Notes under the pieces: generated by a model
Told to the model about the DNA's origin: nothing
The model's input: the letters and a program-made list of their open reading frames with translations, nothing else
The model's database searches: none
Shown here: positions 51,065-61,804 of the stretch, piece after piece
Layout of the letters: the number at the start of each line of letters is the position of its first letter
Numbering within the stretch: position 1 is the first letter of the stretch
Position numbers and translations under genes: made by a program
NCBI GenBank assembly: GCA_018806915.1
Contig: JAGKQI010000022.1
Coordinates: forward strand, 1 to 64,000
DNA: 64,000 nucleotides
DNA from: Phytophthora colocasiae
Taxonomy: Eukaryota; Oomycota; Peronosporomycetes; Peronosporales; Peronosporaceae
Direction: 5' to 3'

Positions 51065-51116
51065 AACAAGGTTTAAACAGATAATAATTATCTTTCATTG
51101 AATGTACTAGAGGCGT

Positions 51117-51863
51117 TTATACTGGAGACAGAGCCTGAAACGCATCGTCTCTGGTAGTTGAGGGTCTAGTCTCTCTTGAAAATACAATGACCATTGCCCA
51201 CGCAGCCGTATGAAGCGTCATGATCCACACTTGAGGTCCAGCAATGATCCAGTTTGAATATAAATGGCCGTACGTGATCCATCCACAGGAGTACGAGGAC
51301 CCGACAACCAGTGCACGTACATTGATCGATGCAGCAGACTTGTTTCTAAAGGACTGGGAAATGTTCTGGAGCGTGAAGATGCTGGTGAAGAGTACAGTAA
51401 AATCGCAGAAGCACAGCCCGTGGGTCTTCCACACTTGCGTTCTTGACTGCCCGGTGAAGCCCAAAAAACCGACAACAACGTATAGTGTTGGAACTGTTAA
51501 CGCCGCACCCACTAGAGCAGTGGATTGAGTCACTCTGTGGTCCTCGGAGTATTTCCAATAGATGAAGATGTAGCACCAGGAGACGATGTCGCCGATGACG
51601 AACGCTGGGAAATTTGGGAACCAAGCCTTGCCCAGAAAACCATACATTGCCCACATGTGGCAATTCGCAAGCAGTGAGAGTAAGGGGGTAATTGAGGTAG
51701 AACCAACTGCTCGCTCTTGATAAACCCGGACGATAGAGGGAAATGGTAGGAAGATTGTCGCTAGGGTGCTACACCAGACCCAGATCCAAACCAAAGCTTT
51801 TGCAAATTGGGTTGTGAGCAGGGATAGGAAAAATACAATATCATACGGATTGGAGGCCTTCAT
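51117..51863 (-). CDS. SWEET: SWEET sugar transporter 3 of the cluster, divergent and intronless
   Basis: An intact 248-residue frame from the ATG at 51863 (MKASNPYDIVFFLSLLTTQF). It has an extra hydrophobic N-terminal segment compared with the neighbours, then LVWIWVWCSTLATIFLPFPS, VRVYQERAVGSTSITPLLSL, MWAMYGFLGKAWFPNFPAFV, VVVGFLGFTGQSRTQVWKTH, LFTSIFTLQNISQSFRNKSA and SINVRALVVGSSYSCGWITY. The two-unit SWEET layout is clear, but sequence similarity to the others is low. The conserved intron position (after HMW) is uninterrupted. It is on the opposite strand to its neighbours, so it is either an older paralogue or a retrocopy. Confidence 0.82.
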   Translation of the reverse strand: MKASNPYDIVFFLSLLTTQFAKALVWIWVWCSTLATIFLPFPSIVRVYQERAVGSTSITPLLSLLANCHMWAMYGFLGKAWFPNFPAFVIGDIVSWCYIFIYWKYSEDHRVTQSTALVGAALTVPTLYVVVGFLGFTGQSRTQVWKTHGLCFCDFTVLFTSIFTLQNISQSFRNKSAASINVRALVVGSSYSCGWITYGHLYSNWIIAGPQVWIMTLHTAAWAMVIVFSRETRPSTTRDDAFQALSPV

Positions 51864-52468
51864 CCAAGCCAATAAATAATTGAGTTATTGCCAATTTTTT
51901 CGACAATGTCAACCAAGTCAGTAGGTCACATGAATATGTGACACTATGTCGTCTTTTCTCATGAGTTCTTGAACGAGTTGGTTGCTGTCGATGCGCCTGG
52001 ATTCAGGAGGGGTTACCTCGAGAACCCTCCCACCGCGTCCAACCTCTCCAACCAACACACACAAGTCATAGTCCGAATTCCTCGACATCATACATACAAC
52101 TTACACAAATCAACTGATATAATATATTTCAGTTAGGAAATGACAAGCAACTGTAATAACCCGTGTGCCCTGTGTGCAAACATGGCCACACCACCCGTTT
52201 GGCGATAGTTCTCGCTACCATCCATTGCCAAAACAACCACATGTCAACGACATTTGGCTATAGCCAAGATTGACCTGTGTAAAAACTTGCATGTTATTGG
52301 GGTTGAGGAGCAATAAATTATGGCAATATGATATTGCCAATATCGGCAATAGTTACGGAAAATTACCAAACCCTGGTCGTGAGTCAGTGGAGCAAATGGA
52401 ACCATCTCAATGAAGAGAAGAACCGATGTGTCTGAAGCTCTGGAATGTCTAAACAATGTCCTCGAAGT
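51864..52468. other. gene-free stretch with a short palindrome
   Basis: About 600 bp. Contains a perfect palindrome with 9-bp arms at 52321-52339 (TGGCAATAT-G-ATATTGCCA) and further TTGCCAAT/ATTGGCAA words near 51888 and 52335. No supported gene. Confidence 0.45.
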
Positions 52469-52830
52469 GTCGATTAGATGAGGAAAACGAAGTCATCTCA
52501 TCAAATTCATGCAATTCATTACCGATTCATCGCATTTTTATCTTGCTTTCAATCCGTACTCTTGAAGCCACGACAACACCTACGCTGCTTTTCACATGGA
52601 AGGAGCTCTGGAGCCTTTAAAGTCGACAACGACATCGCAATCAAAGTCTTGCGCTTTAGCGGGCTCGCCGTGGCTCGTGTCAGGTATTGTCGGGGGGTCA
52701 CCAGCACGACGACGTGAGTTCATCAAACCTTCACTATCAGTTGTTTCAGTCTCCTTGAATGAACCGACCTTACAGCCGCGTAGAGGCGACTCTGGGGCAG
52801 GACTCCTGCTTGATAAACCCAGATAAGGGG
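52469..52830 (+). pseudogene. relic of a duplicated alcohol dehydrogenase 5' region
   Basis: The segment repeats, in degraded form, the promoter and first exon region of the ADH at 52907-53200. Both start GTCGATTAGATGAGG, both continue with ATCTCATC and GCAAT(T/G)CATTAC words, and both have CCTACGCTGCTT followed by a GGAGCTCTGGAGCC / GGAGGTGCTTTGAAGCC block. The frame reads GALEPLK...DNDIAIKV where the intact gene reads GALKPWQ...DDDVEIKI. The catalytic Cys motif is lost. It is a decayed tandem duplicate. Confidence 0.6.
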
Positions 52831-52976
52831 AATTGACTTGCTATTAGATCAATGCTACATGCAGCGAATAAACATTTCCGCAATCAATGAATGTTAGTTG
52901 TTAGATGTCGATTAGATGAGGGAACAAGCTCATCTCATCTGATCACCTTCGTGCAATGCATTACAGTATGGGACAA

Positions 52977-52992
52977 TCACTCTTCAATTCGC
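52977..52992 (+). promoter_or_regulatory. initiator-like element before ADH
   Basis: TCACTCTTCAATTCGC is close to the oomycete initiator (TCA-YTC-N-CAATTT) and lies just 7 bp before the upstream ATG and about 40 bp before the second ATG (53032). If transcription starts here, the second ATG would be the likelier start. Confidence 0.4.
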
Positions 52993-52998
52993 TTTTCA

Positions 52999-54092
52999 AT
53001 GCTAAAACCTGCTGCGTTCTTGAAGCGAACCATGTCGACAACGTTCGCCCCCCGTATGATCAATGCCTACGCTGCTTCCCAAGCAGGAGGTGCTTTGAAG
53101 CCCTGGCAGTACCAGTCTCGTCCTCTCGGCGATGATGACGTTGAAATCAAGATCTCGCACTGTGGCATTTGTGGCGGGGATTTCCATGCTCTCAAAAACC
53201 CCTCGGCCCCATTTCCTTGTGTCGTCGGTCACGAGATCGTTGGAGAGATAACAAACGCTGGCGCTGCGGTCAAGAACCTCACCCGTGGCGACCGTGTGGG
53301 TGTCGGCTTCAACGCCTGGTCGTGCTTGAATAACGATCCCGCTCTACCATGCCGGGAGTGTGCCTCTGGAAACGATGCCTACTGCAGTAGAGCGGTGTTC
53401 ACAAACAACTCCACGTACGAGGACGGTCATCAGTCGTACGGTGGCTTTGCAGACTACATTCGCGTCTCGAGCCACTACGCGTTCCCCATTCCGGAGTATT
53501 CCTTCCGGACGAAGCCGCACCGCTCATGTGCGCAGGTGCAGCCGTGTATTCACCTCTCAAACGTGAAGGTGTGAAGGCTGGTGACCGTGTTGGAGTGGTA
53601 GGTATTGGGGGGTTGGGTCACCTAGCACTGCAGTTCATACGAGCGCTTGATGCGACCCCTGTTGCGTTCTCGAGCTCATTAAAGAAAGAGCAGGAAGCAC
53701 GTACGTTTGGTGCGGTAGAATTCTACAATCTAAGCGACCCAGAAGACGTGAAGAAGGCTGCTGGTTCGGTGGACGTGCTGTTGGTGACAGTAGCCGCGCC
53801 AGAGCTGCCGTACAACACGTACCTGCGTCTGGTTCGCAAACTTGGCACGCTGGTGATGCTCGGTGTTCCTCCGGACGACGTGCGTTTCAAGCCGATGTTT
53901 ATGGTTGGAAACGGTGTCAAAATCGTTGGAAACCTCGTTGGAAGCATCCAGGATGTCGCGGATACGCTCGAACTTGCAGCCGACAAGAATGTGCGACCGG
54001 TTGTTGAGCACCTGCCGATGGATCGCGTGAACGAAGGCATTTCGCGCATGAAAGAAGGCAAAGCACACTACCGAATTGTGCTGGAGAACTAG
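52999..54092 (+). CDS. zinc-dependent alcohol dehydrogenase, cinnamyl-alcohol-dehydrogenase type (one frame break)
   Basis: NADP-dependent interconversion of alcohols and aldehydes is the family role. Two candidate starts: the ATG at 52999 (MLKPAAFLKRTMSTTFAPRM) and the ATG at 53032. Catalytic zinc ligands are in SHCGICGGDFHALKN (Cys) and VVGHEIVGE (His-Glu). The structural zinc lobe is present as NAWSCLNNDPALPCRECASG and NDAYC (four Cys). After one indel near 53510 the second half reads DEAAPLMCAGAAVYSPLKRE (third zinc ligand Cys), GVVGIGGLGHLALQFIRALD (Rossmann GxGGxG) and LRLVRKLGTLVMLGVPPDD, ending MKEGKAHYRIVLEN. About 364 residues, normal for the family. It sits in the middle of the SWEET cluster; a metabolic link is only a guess. 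Confidence 0.88.
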
Positions 54093-54564
54093 AACAGGAG
54101 CTAACTTGGAAAAATGAGCAACCAAAAAATCGATTGCAGAAAAATGCATATCCACCCCAAACTTTCTGCTTACATCGTTATTGCTGTTTATAAAACTAAA
54201 CATTATAACCTTAATTCAAATAGATTGACAAAACGTAGAGAATGAGAGATAACCCGACGCATGCGGAAGTTGAGCCATTTCTGTGGCAAGCGAAACGCGT
54301 TTACATACATACATGTAGATTGACATTGTATTCGATGTCAAGTATACACAACGATTTGATTCGAACATACTGTAACACAACAATGCGACTAAGGGTTCCA
54401 TCCAATCGCGTTGTTTGGGTTTCACGTGTGACGGACGTATTTGGGGAGCAACCACAGCCTTTCGAATGGTGTTCGCTGTGGATACCGACAATTTGTGTCG
54501 GTGACAAGATCTCTCATTCCTCATTTTACATCGTACGGCACACTCGACAACAGTTTAAGCAACG
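54093..54564. other. intergenic region
   Basis: About 470 bp between ADH and SWEET 4. Only short frames. It ends with the initiator at 54512-54528. Confidence 0.45.
54512..54528 (+). promoter_or_regulatory. oomycete-type initiator (INR) before SWEET 4
   Basis: TCTCATTCCTCATTTTA is a very good match to the oomycete initiator (TCATTC-N-CATTTT style), 36 bp upstream of the start codon at 54565. Confidence 0.65.
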
Positions 54565-55398
54565 ATGACCGGCTGGAAGACTGTTCTGGACGTTGTGACT
54601 GCTCTAGGGCAAGTGATGCTGAACCTGAGCCTCGGGCCCGACATGTACACCATTTATCGTCGCAAGAGTATCGGCGAAATGCCAGCGCTGCCGCAGACTT
54701 CTATGCTCGTGAATTGTCATGTCTGGTACGTTGAATCGCTTATTATCTATGAGGATTGACCATGGATTGAACAGGATGTGCTACGGTATTCTACGCGATA
54801 GCATATTCCCAGTGGCGGTGTCCCAGGGCTTTGGTCAACTCGCAGCGGTTGTGTTCAACCTCATCTACTTCCACTGGAGTCCGCCGCAAAAGCGCAAGGA
54901 GACATTTAAGTTGTACGTCGTAGCGCTTGTGCTGCACTGTATTGTCACTATCTTCTTCGTGCTCTCTCTCGCGGGAGTGACGGGTAAGTCGAACTACGAT
55001 TCCAGCATCTTCCTGGGATACTTTGGCGTCTTCATCAACGTCTGCATGTTTGCGTCCCCCATTCGCCACCTTGAAACACGTTGTGAAGACAAAGTCTGCT
55101 GGCCTCCATCCCGATTAATCTCAGTCTCATGATCTTCGCCTCCTCAGTGCTGTGGGTAGTGACGGGTTTACTGGACAGCGACTACTTCATCACGGGACTT
55201 AACTTGGCAGGTGTGGTGCTGGGCGCCATTCAGATGGTCATGTACTACATCTATCGTCCGGGTCGAGGTGAGGAGGCAATGAACGGAGAGCTACAAGTTG
55301 CTGTGTCACCTACTTCCAAGAGTACTGGGATCATGATCTCTATTGAGAGCCCCGCTTACAAGCCACTGGCTTCACCTACAATTGGGAAGGCCGTTTAG
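54565..55398 (+). CDS. SWEET: SWEET sugar transporter 4 of the cluster (indels)
   Basis: Exons 54565-54725 and 54775-55398, with a 49-bp intron at the shared Trp codon. Blocks: MTGWKTVLDVVTALGQVMLN, GPDMYTIYRRKSIGEMPALP, MCYGILRDSIFPVAVSQGFG, LSLAGVTGKSNYDSSIFLGY and CMFASPI. A shift near 55065 and another near 55100 follow before IPINLSLMIFASSVLWVVTG, LDSDYFITGLNLAGVVLGAI and the tail SIESPAYKPLASPTIGKAV. The residues between the two shifts read LKHVVKTKSA in the alternative frame, as in the other copies, so only single bases are affected. A standard two-unit SWEET otherwise, about 261 residues. Confidence 0.85.
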
Positions 55399-55704
55399 AT
55401 ACAACAAATTCATCCGTTTAACACACAAGAGTGCATGTTGCAGCGGTTTTTATTGGTCGACTAGTGAAACTGTAGCCAACTAATCTCATCTTCGTCCAAT
55501 CAGTCTACATAGTTCCACCGATCACACAGGTACACCATACAGTACAGAAGAAGGGAATTCACTACATTATACTATAAGTATCCAAATGACATCTGTACGA
55601 CGATTGGTGACACTATATCATTACCATGCGTTTTAACTTCAATGCTGCAAGTTTTGTTTGTGAACAACTCATTTCCATTTCTACCGACTTCAGTACACTC
55701 CGTG
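55399..55704. other. intergenic region between SWEET 4 and 5
   Basis: About 300 bp with nothing recognisable beyond leader sequence. Confidence 0.4.
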
Positions 55705-56556
55705 ATGGGGTTCTGGTACACTTTTCTTGGCGTGGCAACAGCAGTGGCTCAGGTTGTGCTCAATTTGAGTCCCATTCCTGACATGATTCAAGTTCATCGG
55801 CGCCAAAATATCGGAGAACTCGCTGCCCTTCCTTGGTAGCTATGGTCGTCAACTGCCACTTCTGGTGCGTCATTGCTACTGGTGTCACTGACTGAAGTCG
55901 GAATTTAATCTATCTCCTGCCTCGATCAGGCTGGTCTACGCCTACGTGACGGACAGTATGTTCCCGTTGTTCGCAACTCAAGTCTTCGGACAGCTCGCAG
56001 CCATCGTGTACAATATCATTTACTATCGTTGGAGTGTACGGGAAAAGCGCAAGGAGCTACGGAAGCTGTATGCATGGGCGTTTGCTGCTCACTGTGGGCT
56101 CACATTGTACACGGTTCTCGGGTTGCTTGGTGCCACATACCAGTCAAACTCAGACATCGGGACGTACCTCGGTTACGTCGGTATCATTATCGACGTCTGG
56201 ATGTTTCGCGTCTCCGCTCGGTACACTGGAAGCACGTTCTGGAGACCAAGTCCGCAGCTTCGATCCCGATCAACTTGAGTCTCATGCTGTTCGTATCGAC
56301 AACACTCTGGGTGGTTTCGGGCACGGTGGACAATGACTACTTCGTGGCGGGACTTAATGCTATCGGATCGGTGTTGAGCATCGTCCAGGTTGCATTCTAC
56401 ATGATCTACAAGCCAGCAAGAGATGATCATTTCGTACTGAACGAATGCAACGACATATCAGTTGTTGTCGTCACGCCTAACGTCAAGACGGAGACCGAAG
56501 GGATTCCTAACGTCTACAAGATGATCATGTCCCCAACACCTCAAAGAACCGAGTGA
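55705..56556 (+). CDS. SWEET: SWEET sugar transporter 5 of the cluster (indels)
   Basis: Exons 55705-55864 and 55930-56556, with a 65-bp intron at the shared Trp codon. Blocks: MGFWYTFLGVATAVAQVVLN, SPIPDMIQVHRRQNIGELAA, LVYAYVTDSMFPLFATQVFG, YTVLGLLGATYQSNSDIGTY, then (shift near 56207) SPLGTL-type residues. Next come TKSAASIPINLSLMLFVSTT, LWVVSGTVDNDYFVAGLNAI and the tail VYKMIMSPTPQRTE. A missing base in exon 1 near 55836 (CTTGGTAGC) and the shift at 56207 break the frame as written. All seven helices can be followed. It ends 62 bp before the Gypsy array. Confidence 0.85.
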
Positions 56557-56617
56557 AATGAATACTGCTCCTTCATTTTACCCCTGTCAAATTTTAGGCG
56601 CGCGACATTTCTATCGG

Positions 56618-56860
56618 TGTCACGCTCTTGGGCGGTTGAGACTCGACTTAGTCAGAAAGCGTGTAAACTTGTATTGACTTGTTGTAGAGAATGAAAAATC
56701 GAGAATGAAAAACTACCGAGTGTTCATCGGCGAGTGCCGGCATGCGCTGAAGGCGCGTTGAAGTTCAGCTTGCACTTGAAGTTGCCCTTGTCGTTGGCAG
56801 ATCGCCATTCCTATCGTGGTGCACGGCTGTAGCTGAGGTGTAGGTGGTGCTGGCATTACA
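56618..56860. repeat. LTR 1 of the Gypsy array
   Basis: Starts TGTCACGCTCTTGGGCGG, ends GGTGCTGGCATTACA. Same length and nearly same sequence as 60476-60718. Confidence 0.85.
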
Positions 56861-56888
56861 GTCTCCCCCAGAAAGAGCGCGTACGGGT

Positions 56889-57975
56889 TCACGACGATCG
56901 CGATAGTCGTGGGCTGCGTCGAGTCGGTGCAGTAGCAGATGATGACTGTGTCGAACGACGGCGGGAGCGCTTTCGACGATGCGGGGTCGTAGACGACGCT
57001 AAATACTCAGCTATCAGATCGGCGGCTTGGCTCAAATTGCTTTCGGGCTCCCAGGAGTCAGCTTCATCACGACCATACCATTGAACTTTGAAAAATCGAG
57101 CGCCACGGCGCATTTGCATCCCCACAATCGCGCGCACCTGCAAACCTTCTTGGCCATCGCGAGTCAAGAGGCGAGGACATTGTTGCAGGCGGTTGGGATT
57201 AGAATCTTCCACGTAGCGACGTAGGTATGAAACGTGAAATTCGTCATGCAGACGAACACCAGGCGGCAGCGAGAATTTTGTATGTGTTCGGCGTAGTCGC
57301 GGCAATGACGCGATAAGGGCCGATAAAACGAGCTGAAAATTTCCGGCGGCCTTGACTACCGACGTGTGCCAGGTCGAGATGCGTTGTATCAAGAAGTACC
57401 TGATCACCCACAGAGATAGAATTGTCAGGTCAGGTTGCGGTCGTAAAACTGCTTCATGCGTCCTTGAGCTGAGGCAAGCGGCTCGCGACAGCGCTGTAGA
57501 ACGGCTTGAAGGGTGTCACTGAAACGAAAGGACGTCTCCGGTTAGCTTGTGGTTGGAGCCGGAATAGCGAGATCATCATAGGCCCGAGGAACATAGCCCA
57601 AATCAGCCTCAAAAGGCGACATGCCAATGCTGTCGTGAGGTCGAGCGTTGTAGTAATTCGTCCCAGTCGTTTTGGCGCGGCGAGATGAAGGCACGCAGGT
57701 AATCGTTAATAAACCGATGGGAGCGTTCGTTCTGGCCGTCCGTCGATGGCTTGAATGCGGTACTAGCCCGAATCTGGGATCGTTGACTGGACATGACTGC
57801 TTTCCAAAACGCCGACAAGAACTTGGAATCACGGTCGCTCACGATTGAGTCCGAAACCATGCAGTCTCACGTGGTCACGGAGAAAATCCATGCGGTATCC
57901 TGTGCGCTTGCATCTTTGTATGTCGGAATGAAGTGTGCTCGCTTCGTCAAGCGCTTCCAGGTGATCCTTCATTGA
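56889..57975 (-). pseudogene. Gypsy copy 1: integrase C-terminal part
   Basis: Begins in AHFIPTYKDA-like residues directly fused to RT (see below), then SIVSDRDSKFLSAFWKAVMS (second catalytic Asp) and TDGQNERSHRFINDYLRAFI (catalytic Glu). Next come the GPY-like PYRVIA...YKISLPPGVRLHDEFHV and a chromodomain-like RAIVGMQMRRGARFFKVQWY, ending in a basic tail. The zinc-binding N terminus and first catalytic Asp are absent. Several one-base shifts are present. Confidence 0.8.
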
Positions 57976-59366
57976 GTCCGTCTTAGTGAAAACGAATAAA
58001 TCATCAAAGTAAGCGCGGCAGCACTCCACCTAGGAGTCACCGAAAACCGTTTGCATCAGCCGGTTAAATGCTGATGGACTCGATGACAGTCCCATGGGCG
58101 TCACCAAGTATTCGAACAGGCCATCCGGCGTCGAGAAAGCGGTGTAGGGTATATCGGACTCACGTAGTCGAACCTGAAAAAAATCCCTCAGAGCAGATCA
58201 AGCGCCGAGAACAGTCGACCTTTAGCCATGGCATCGTAGATATCTTCCTTTCGCGGAATTGGAGTGGCGGGAACTCTCACCTGAGCATTGATAGCCCTGA
58301 AATCGTGGACAATCCGCCAACCGACTGCCTTCCGCACGCAGAACGTAGGTGAGGAGAATGGTGATTTTGACGGACGGATCATTTTCGCGTCCAGCATCTC
58401 CCGCGTCCACTTCCGTACAGCTTCCTTTTGCTCCTCGCTCAGTCGGAATTGCTTCCATGCCACCGGAGCTGAATCACTCAGCTCGATCTCTGCCTCGACG
58501 TCGATTGAACGATTCGGCGGCACGCTTGGCAGCTCGGTCACGAATACTGTGCCCTTGTACTTCAGGATAACCGGCTCAACCGGGTGGCTACGAAAGGCTT
58601 CCCAATCTGTGGACAATTGACGCGCCGTCTTTTCCGATGCAATGCGAACGAAAAAGCCGAAGTCTCCCTCAGCAAGCTTCATCTTGTGTAACTCCTTGGC
58701 GGGTACGACTCGAGTCTCACCTGTTGACGCGAGCAAGGTGTGTTTCGTGTAGTACATCATGAGGTCACTGTGTGCTGCTACGGGTGACTTCGAGCTCTTT
58801 TGTTTTCGGGAAATTCTTGCTCCGGCGACTCGAACAGCGGGGCCCTCGCGTACACACTGGTGAAAAGGCGAGGATTCTTGAGAGTCACGGTGCTTGATGC
58901 GTTTTTCCTTCCAGTTGATCTCGGGGTTTACCTCCTCTAGCCACGGCATCCCGAGCAAGATGTTCTGCTTCTCGGGTATCTCCATGACAAATGCTTCGGT
59001 ATGATACACGGGGAATCCGTTAAGGATAATGTCCAGCTTGGCAATTCGGCGGGGGATTAGGACTCTGTTGTTCATCCCAAGAGTTATCTCGAGGGGCTTC
59101 GAGCTCTCGACCACCTTCAGGTGAAGACGCTCGGCTGCACGCGGACTGATGGCGTTGAAGCTGGCACCACTATCAATGAAAGCACTCACTTCAACATCAG
59201 CAATTGTACCCGCGTGGGATAGATAGCAGTAAATATTTTCCTGACGGCGACACAATACCGGATTTTCGTCATGGTAGTTGGAAAGTGTGGCGCGTCTGGT
59301 CATTTTGGCCGGCGGAGAGATTACTGCCAGTTCTCTTCGTGGGTTCCGGCTCGACAGGTGGCCGAC
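57976..59366 (-). pseudogene. Gypsy copy 1: protease and reverse transcriptase
   Basis: Protease: VEVSAFIDSGASFNAISPRA (DSG active site) and ILLGMPWLEEVNPEINWKEK. RT: FRLSEEQKEAVRKWTREMLD, PFSSPTFCVRKAVGWRIVHD, FRAINAQVRVPATPIPRKED, GRLFSALDLL and after a shift AYFDDLFVFTKTDS (catalytic FDD). The RT frame then runs KDHLEALDE and jumps into integrase sequence, so the RT thumb/connection and RNase H are deleted. Confidence 0.82.
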
Positions 59367-60413
59367 CTACCGAGCCGCGCCGTTTTTTGGCGGATCGGAC
59401 TTGCTGGCCGTGGCAGCGTGACTATCGCGCTTCCGGGCACGGCACATGTCGATCGTGTGGCCAATTTTCTCGCAGTAGCTGCAGGTCGGTTTAGCCCCGC
59501 CTCCCTTCTGTGCTCCAACTTCCTTGTTTGCTGGATGCTGCTGCGGTTTAGTTTCCTTCTTGGTATCATTGTTACGGGCGGATTGAGCAGGTCGAGAGTC
59601 TTCGAATCGTTGCGCGAGTTCGATCGTGGCCTGTAGGCTATCAGGCACGTTCTGCGAGATAAAGCTGCTGGTCTCTGCGCGCAAATTTCGCTGGTACATC
59701 CAGCGCTTGACAGATTCCGGTAGCTCCTCGTCGAGCTGCGACAGGAGGTGGAGGAACTTCGTCGTATACTCCTGCTGAGAGCCTTGCCAGCGCAAATCGT
59801 GCAGCTTGGTGAGAACCTTTTGCTGGAAATCGCGATCGCGAAACCGTTCGCGGATCTTCGCTTTGAAAAGATCCCATGTAGCTGGCTGATCGGGTCCTAA
59901 GGAAAGCTTAAAATCGCGAAACCAGGTCTGAGCTACGGTGCCAAGGTTTGCGAAAATTGTGTCAACAAACTCAGACGAGTTGCGACGCATTTCTTCTCGG
60001 TGCTGGGCATAGTACTGCTCCGTACTAAATATCCACAGCTCTAAATCTTCCGAGGCGTTTCCCTTGAAAATAGGCGGATCTCCCTTCTTTTCTGTGGCAG
60101 TCGTAGTTGCGTCTGCTGCGACAGTAGCTGCTGCTGGAAGGCGAGTTGCTGGGCCATCATTTCACGCATCTGTACCTGCTGTTGCTGCTGTGAGTGCATC
60201 ATGAACTGCATCATCTGGAGTCAACATATTGGCGTCGGGTGCTTGCGCTTGAGGCTGCGACTGCTGTTGCTGAGCAGCGCCTTCGCCTTCGTGGCCAGTC
60301 GAGGGTTCCTGAGCATCCACTGGCGGTTCGGGCGGATGAGATGTAGCATCGTCTTCGTCACGAGTACGGCGTGTACGACGTGGCCTTGGGTTCAGACTCT
60401 CCTGTCCTGACAT
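59367..60413 (-). pseudogene. Gypsy copy 1: gag
   Basis: From the ATG at 60413 (MSGQESLNPRPRRTRRTRDE), a low-complexity Gln/Ala/Pro-rich start. After a shift near 60160 comes the capsid-like part (MRRNSSEFVDTIFANLGTVA, WDLFKAKIRERFRDRDFQQK, KFLHLLSQLDEELPESVKRW). A CCHC zinc knuckle follows (CSYCEKIGHTIDMC), then a basic tail. One or two indels break it. Confidence 0.8.
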
Positions 60414-60475
60414 GACTTGAGGTGAGACTGGAGGGTCAACCCGCTTGCTTCTTAGCGTTTCTTTAGTTAATTAAC

Positions 60476-60718
60476 TGTCACGCTCTTGGGCGGTTGAGAC
60501 TCGACTTAGTCAGAAAGCGTGTAAACTTGTATTGACTTGTTGTAGAGAATGAAAAATCGAGAATGAAAAACTACCGAGTGTTCATCGGCGAGTGCCGGCA
60601 TGCGCTGAAGGCGCGTTGAAGTTCAGCTTGCACTTGAAGTTGCCCTTGTCGTTGGCAGATCGCCATTCCTATCGTGGTGCACGGCTGTAGCTGAGGTGTA
60701 GGTGGTGCTAGCATTACA
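60476..60718. repeat. LTR 2, shared by Gypsy copies 1 and 2
   Basis: 243 bp, TGTCACGC...CATTACA. On the minus strand it ends CGTGACA and is followed by GTTAATTAACTAAAG, the place where a primer-binding site is expected. Confidence 0.85.
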
Positions 60719-60769
60719 GTCTCCCCCCAGAAGAGCGCGTACGGGTTCACGACGATCGCGATAGTCGTG

Positions 60770-61804
60770 GGCTGCGTCGAGTCGGTGCAGTAGCAGATGA
60801 TGACTGTGTCGAACGACAGCGGGAGCGCTGACGATGCGGGGTCGTAGACGACGCTAAATACTCAGCTATCAGACCGGCGGCTTGGCTCAAATTGCTTTCG
60901 GGCTCCCAGGAGTCAGCTTCATCACGACCATACCATTGAACTTTGAAAATCGAGCGCCACGGCGCATTTGCATCCCCACAATCGCGCGCACCTGCAAACC
61001 TTCTTGGCCATCGCGAGTCAAGAGGCGAGGGACATTGTTGAGGCGGTTGGGATTAGAATCTTCCACGTAGCGACGTAGGTATGAAACGTGAAATTCGTCA
61101 TGCAGACGAACACCAGGCGGCAGCGAAATTTTGTATGTGTTCGGCGTAGTCGCGGCAATGACGCGATAAGGGCCGATAAAACGAGCTGAAAATTTCCGGC
61201 GGCCTTGACTACCGACGTGTGCCAGGTCGAGATGCGTTGTATCAAGAAGTACCTGATCACCCACAGAGATAGAATTGTCAGGTCGGTTGCGGTCGTAAAA
61301 CTGCTTCATGCGTCCTTGAGCTGAGGCAAGCGGCTCGCGACAGCGCTGTAGAACGGCTTGAAGGGTGTCACTGAAACGAAGGACGTCTCGGTTAGCTTGT
61401 GGTTGAGCCGGAATAGCGAGATCATCATAGGCCCGAGGAACATAGCCCAAATCAGCCTCAAAGGCGACATGCCAATGCTGTCGTGAGGTCGAGCGTTGTA
61501 GTAATTCGTCCCAGTCGTTTTGGCGCGGCGAGATGAAGGCACGCAGGTAATCGTTAATAAACCGATGGGAGCGTTCGTTCTGGCCGTCCGTCGATGGCTT
61601 GAATGCGGTACTAGCCCGAATCTGGGATCGTTGACTGGACATGACTGCTTTCCAAAACGCCGACAAGAACTTGGAATCACGGTCGCTCACGATTGGAGTC
61701 CGGGAAACCATGCAGTGTCACGTGGTCACGGAGAAAAATCCATGCGGTATCCTGTGCGCTTGCATCTTTGTATGTCGGAATGAAGTGTGCTCGCTTCGTC
61801 AAGC
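60770..61804 (-). pseudogene. Gypsy copy 2: integrase C-terminal part
   Basis: A long open stretch 61711-60887 carries PIVSDRDSKFLSAFWKAVMS, TDGQNERSHRFINDYLRAFI, PRQNDWDELLQRSTSRQHWH, the QFYDRNRPDNSISVGDQVLL linker, GRRKFSARFIGPYRVIAATT and RAIVGMQMRRGARFSKFN. It is less broken than copy 1. The integrase N terminus is missing as in copy 1. Confidence 0.82.

Larger units (their letters stand above)
56618..60718 (-). mobile_element. Gypsy LTR retrotransposon, internally deleted, copy 1
   Basis: LTRs at 56618-56860 and 60476-60718, both 243 bp, TG...CA ends, differing at about one base by eye. A polypurine tract (minus strand GGGGGAGAC) abuts the left LTR. Read on the minus strand: gag, protease, RT, then a truncated integrase and a chromodomain-like tail. 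RNase H and the integrase N terminus are missing. The internal region is 3.6 kb, short for Gypsy. The right LTR also serves as the left LTR of copy 2. The frames carry many one-base shifts. Confidence 0.85.
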
